Positions 5,352 to 5,416 of a stretch of 5,416 bases of DNA are shown piece by piece. The DNA is from Verrucomicrobiota bacterium (GTDB taxonomy: Bacteria; Verrucomicrobiota; Verrucomicrobiia; Chthoniobacterales; JAFAMB01), in the NCBI GenBank assembly GCA_019241095.1, contig JAFAXJ010000657.1, positions 1 through 5,416 on the forward strand. Direction: 5' to 3'. The notes beneath the pieces are model-generated. The model was not told where the DNA came from. It did not search any database and worked only from the letters and a program-made list of their open reading frames with translations. The number at the start of each line of letters is the position of its first letter. Position 1 is the stretch's first letter. A program made the translations under genes and the position numbers.

Positions 5352-5416
5352 AGAATTTAACCAAAGAGTTTGGTGAAACTGTTGCGTTAAATCAGGTCTA
5401 TTTTGATGTCCGCCCC
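5315..5416 (+). CDS. Sugar ABC transporter ATP-binding protein, N-terminus only (cut by window edge)
   Basis: The first 34 codons are visible. LSVQNLTKEFGETVALNQVYFDVRP (split here as LSVQNLTKEFG then ETVALNQVYFDVRP, residues 10-34) is the classic opening of an ABC ATPase: a first beta strand, the aromatic A-loop region KEFG, then AL..V.FDV leading to the P-G-E turn before Walker A. Walker A itself lies beyond the window. The style and its position after an RbsB-like binding protein point to the RbsA/MglA type, a roughly 500-residue duplicated ATPase on the cytoplasmic side of the membrane, but only the sequence beyond the edge can show that. ATG 5315 gives the usual short lead-in. The frame is open back to a TAA at 5264, with TTG 5297 as the only other possible start. 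No strong ribosome site precedes the ATG. Confidence 0.85.
   Translation, partial: MDRAENTEVLSVQNLTKEFGETVALNQVYFDVRP

Overview
The window is from a Gram-negative-type bacterium. The evidence is a cleavable signal peptide on a periplasmic binding protein followed by an ABC transporter gene, with no lipobox. Base composition looks close to 50% GC by eye. The species cannot be fixed from the sequence; an environmental proteobacterium or another diderm catabolic generalist would fit. All genes are on the + strand and tightly packed. No RNA gene, insertion sequence, CRISPR array or phage element is visible.

The left part (1-3918) is a compact four-gene run that looks like one operon. It holds a short-chain dehydrogenase/reductase (20-766), a class III (CaiB/BaiF) CoA-transferase (798-1991), a protein resembling an ABC-transporter solute-binding protein but without a signal peptide (2008-3132), and an enoyl-CoA hydratase/isomerase (3136-3918). 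The gaps are 31, 16 and 3 bases. The operon may begin upstream of the window, because the first ATG lies only 19 bases from the edge.

A 272-base non-coding gap (3919-4190) follows. It holds a perfect 14-bp palindrome, a repeated heptamer TGGTCCG, and a TTGACA box with a plausible -10. It reads as the control region of the next transcription unit.

The right part (4191 to the end) is the start of a ribose/galactose-type (RbsB/RbsA-like) ABC import operon: a periplasmic binding protein (4191-5216, GTG start) and the first 34 codons of its ATPase (from 5315, cut by the window edge). The 98-base gap between them can form a two-tier hairpin, and a second inverted repeat brackets the ATPase start codon.

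Together the genes suggest uptake of a small, probably sugar-like or polyol-like compound and its breakdown through CoA thioesters: the transferase loads a carboxylic acid onto CoA, the crotonase hydrates or isomerises it, and the SDR oxidises or reduces a hydroxyl or keto group. This pathway and its substrate are inference. The most unusual element is the leaderless binding-protein-like gene inside the CoA operon. It is predicted to stay in the cytoplasm and has no obvious transporter role.
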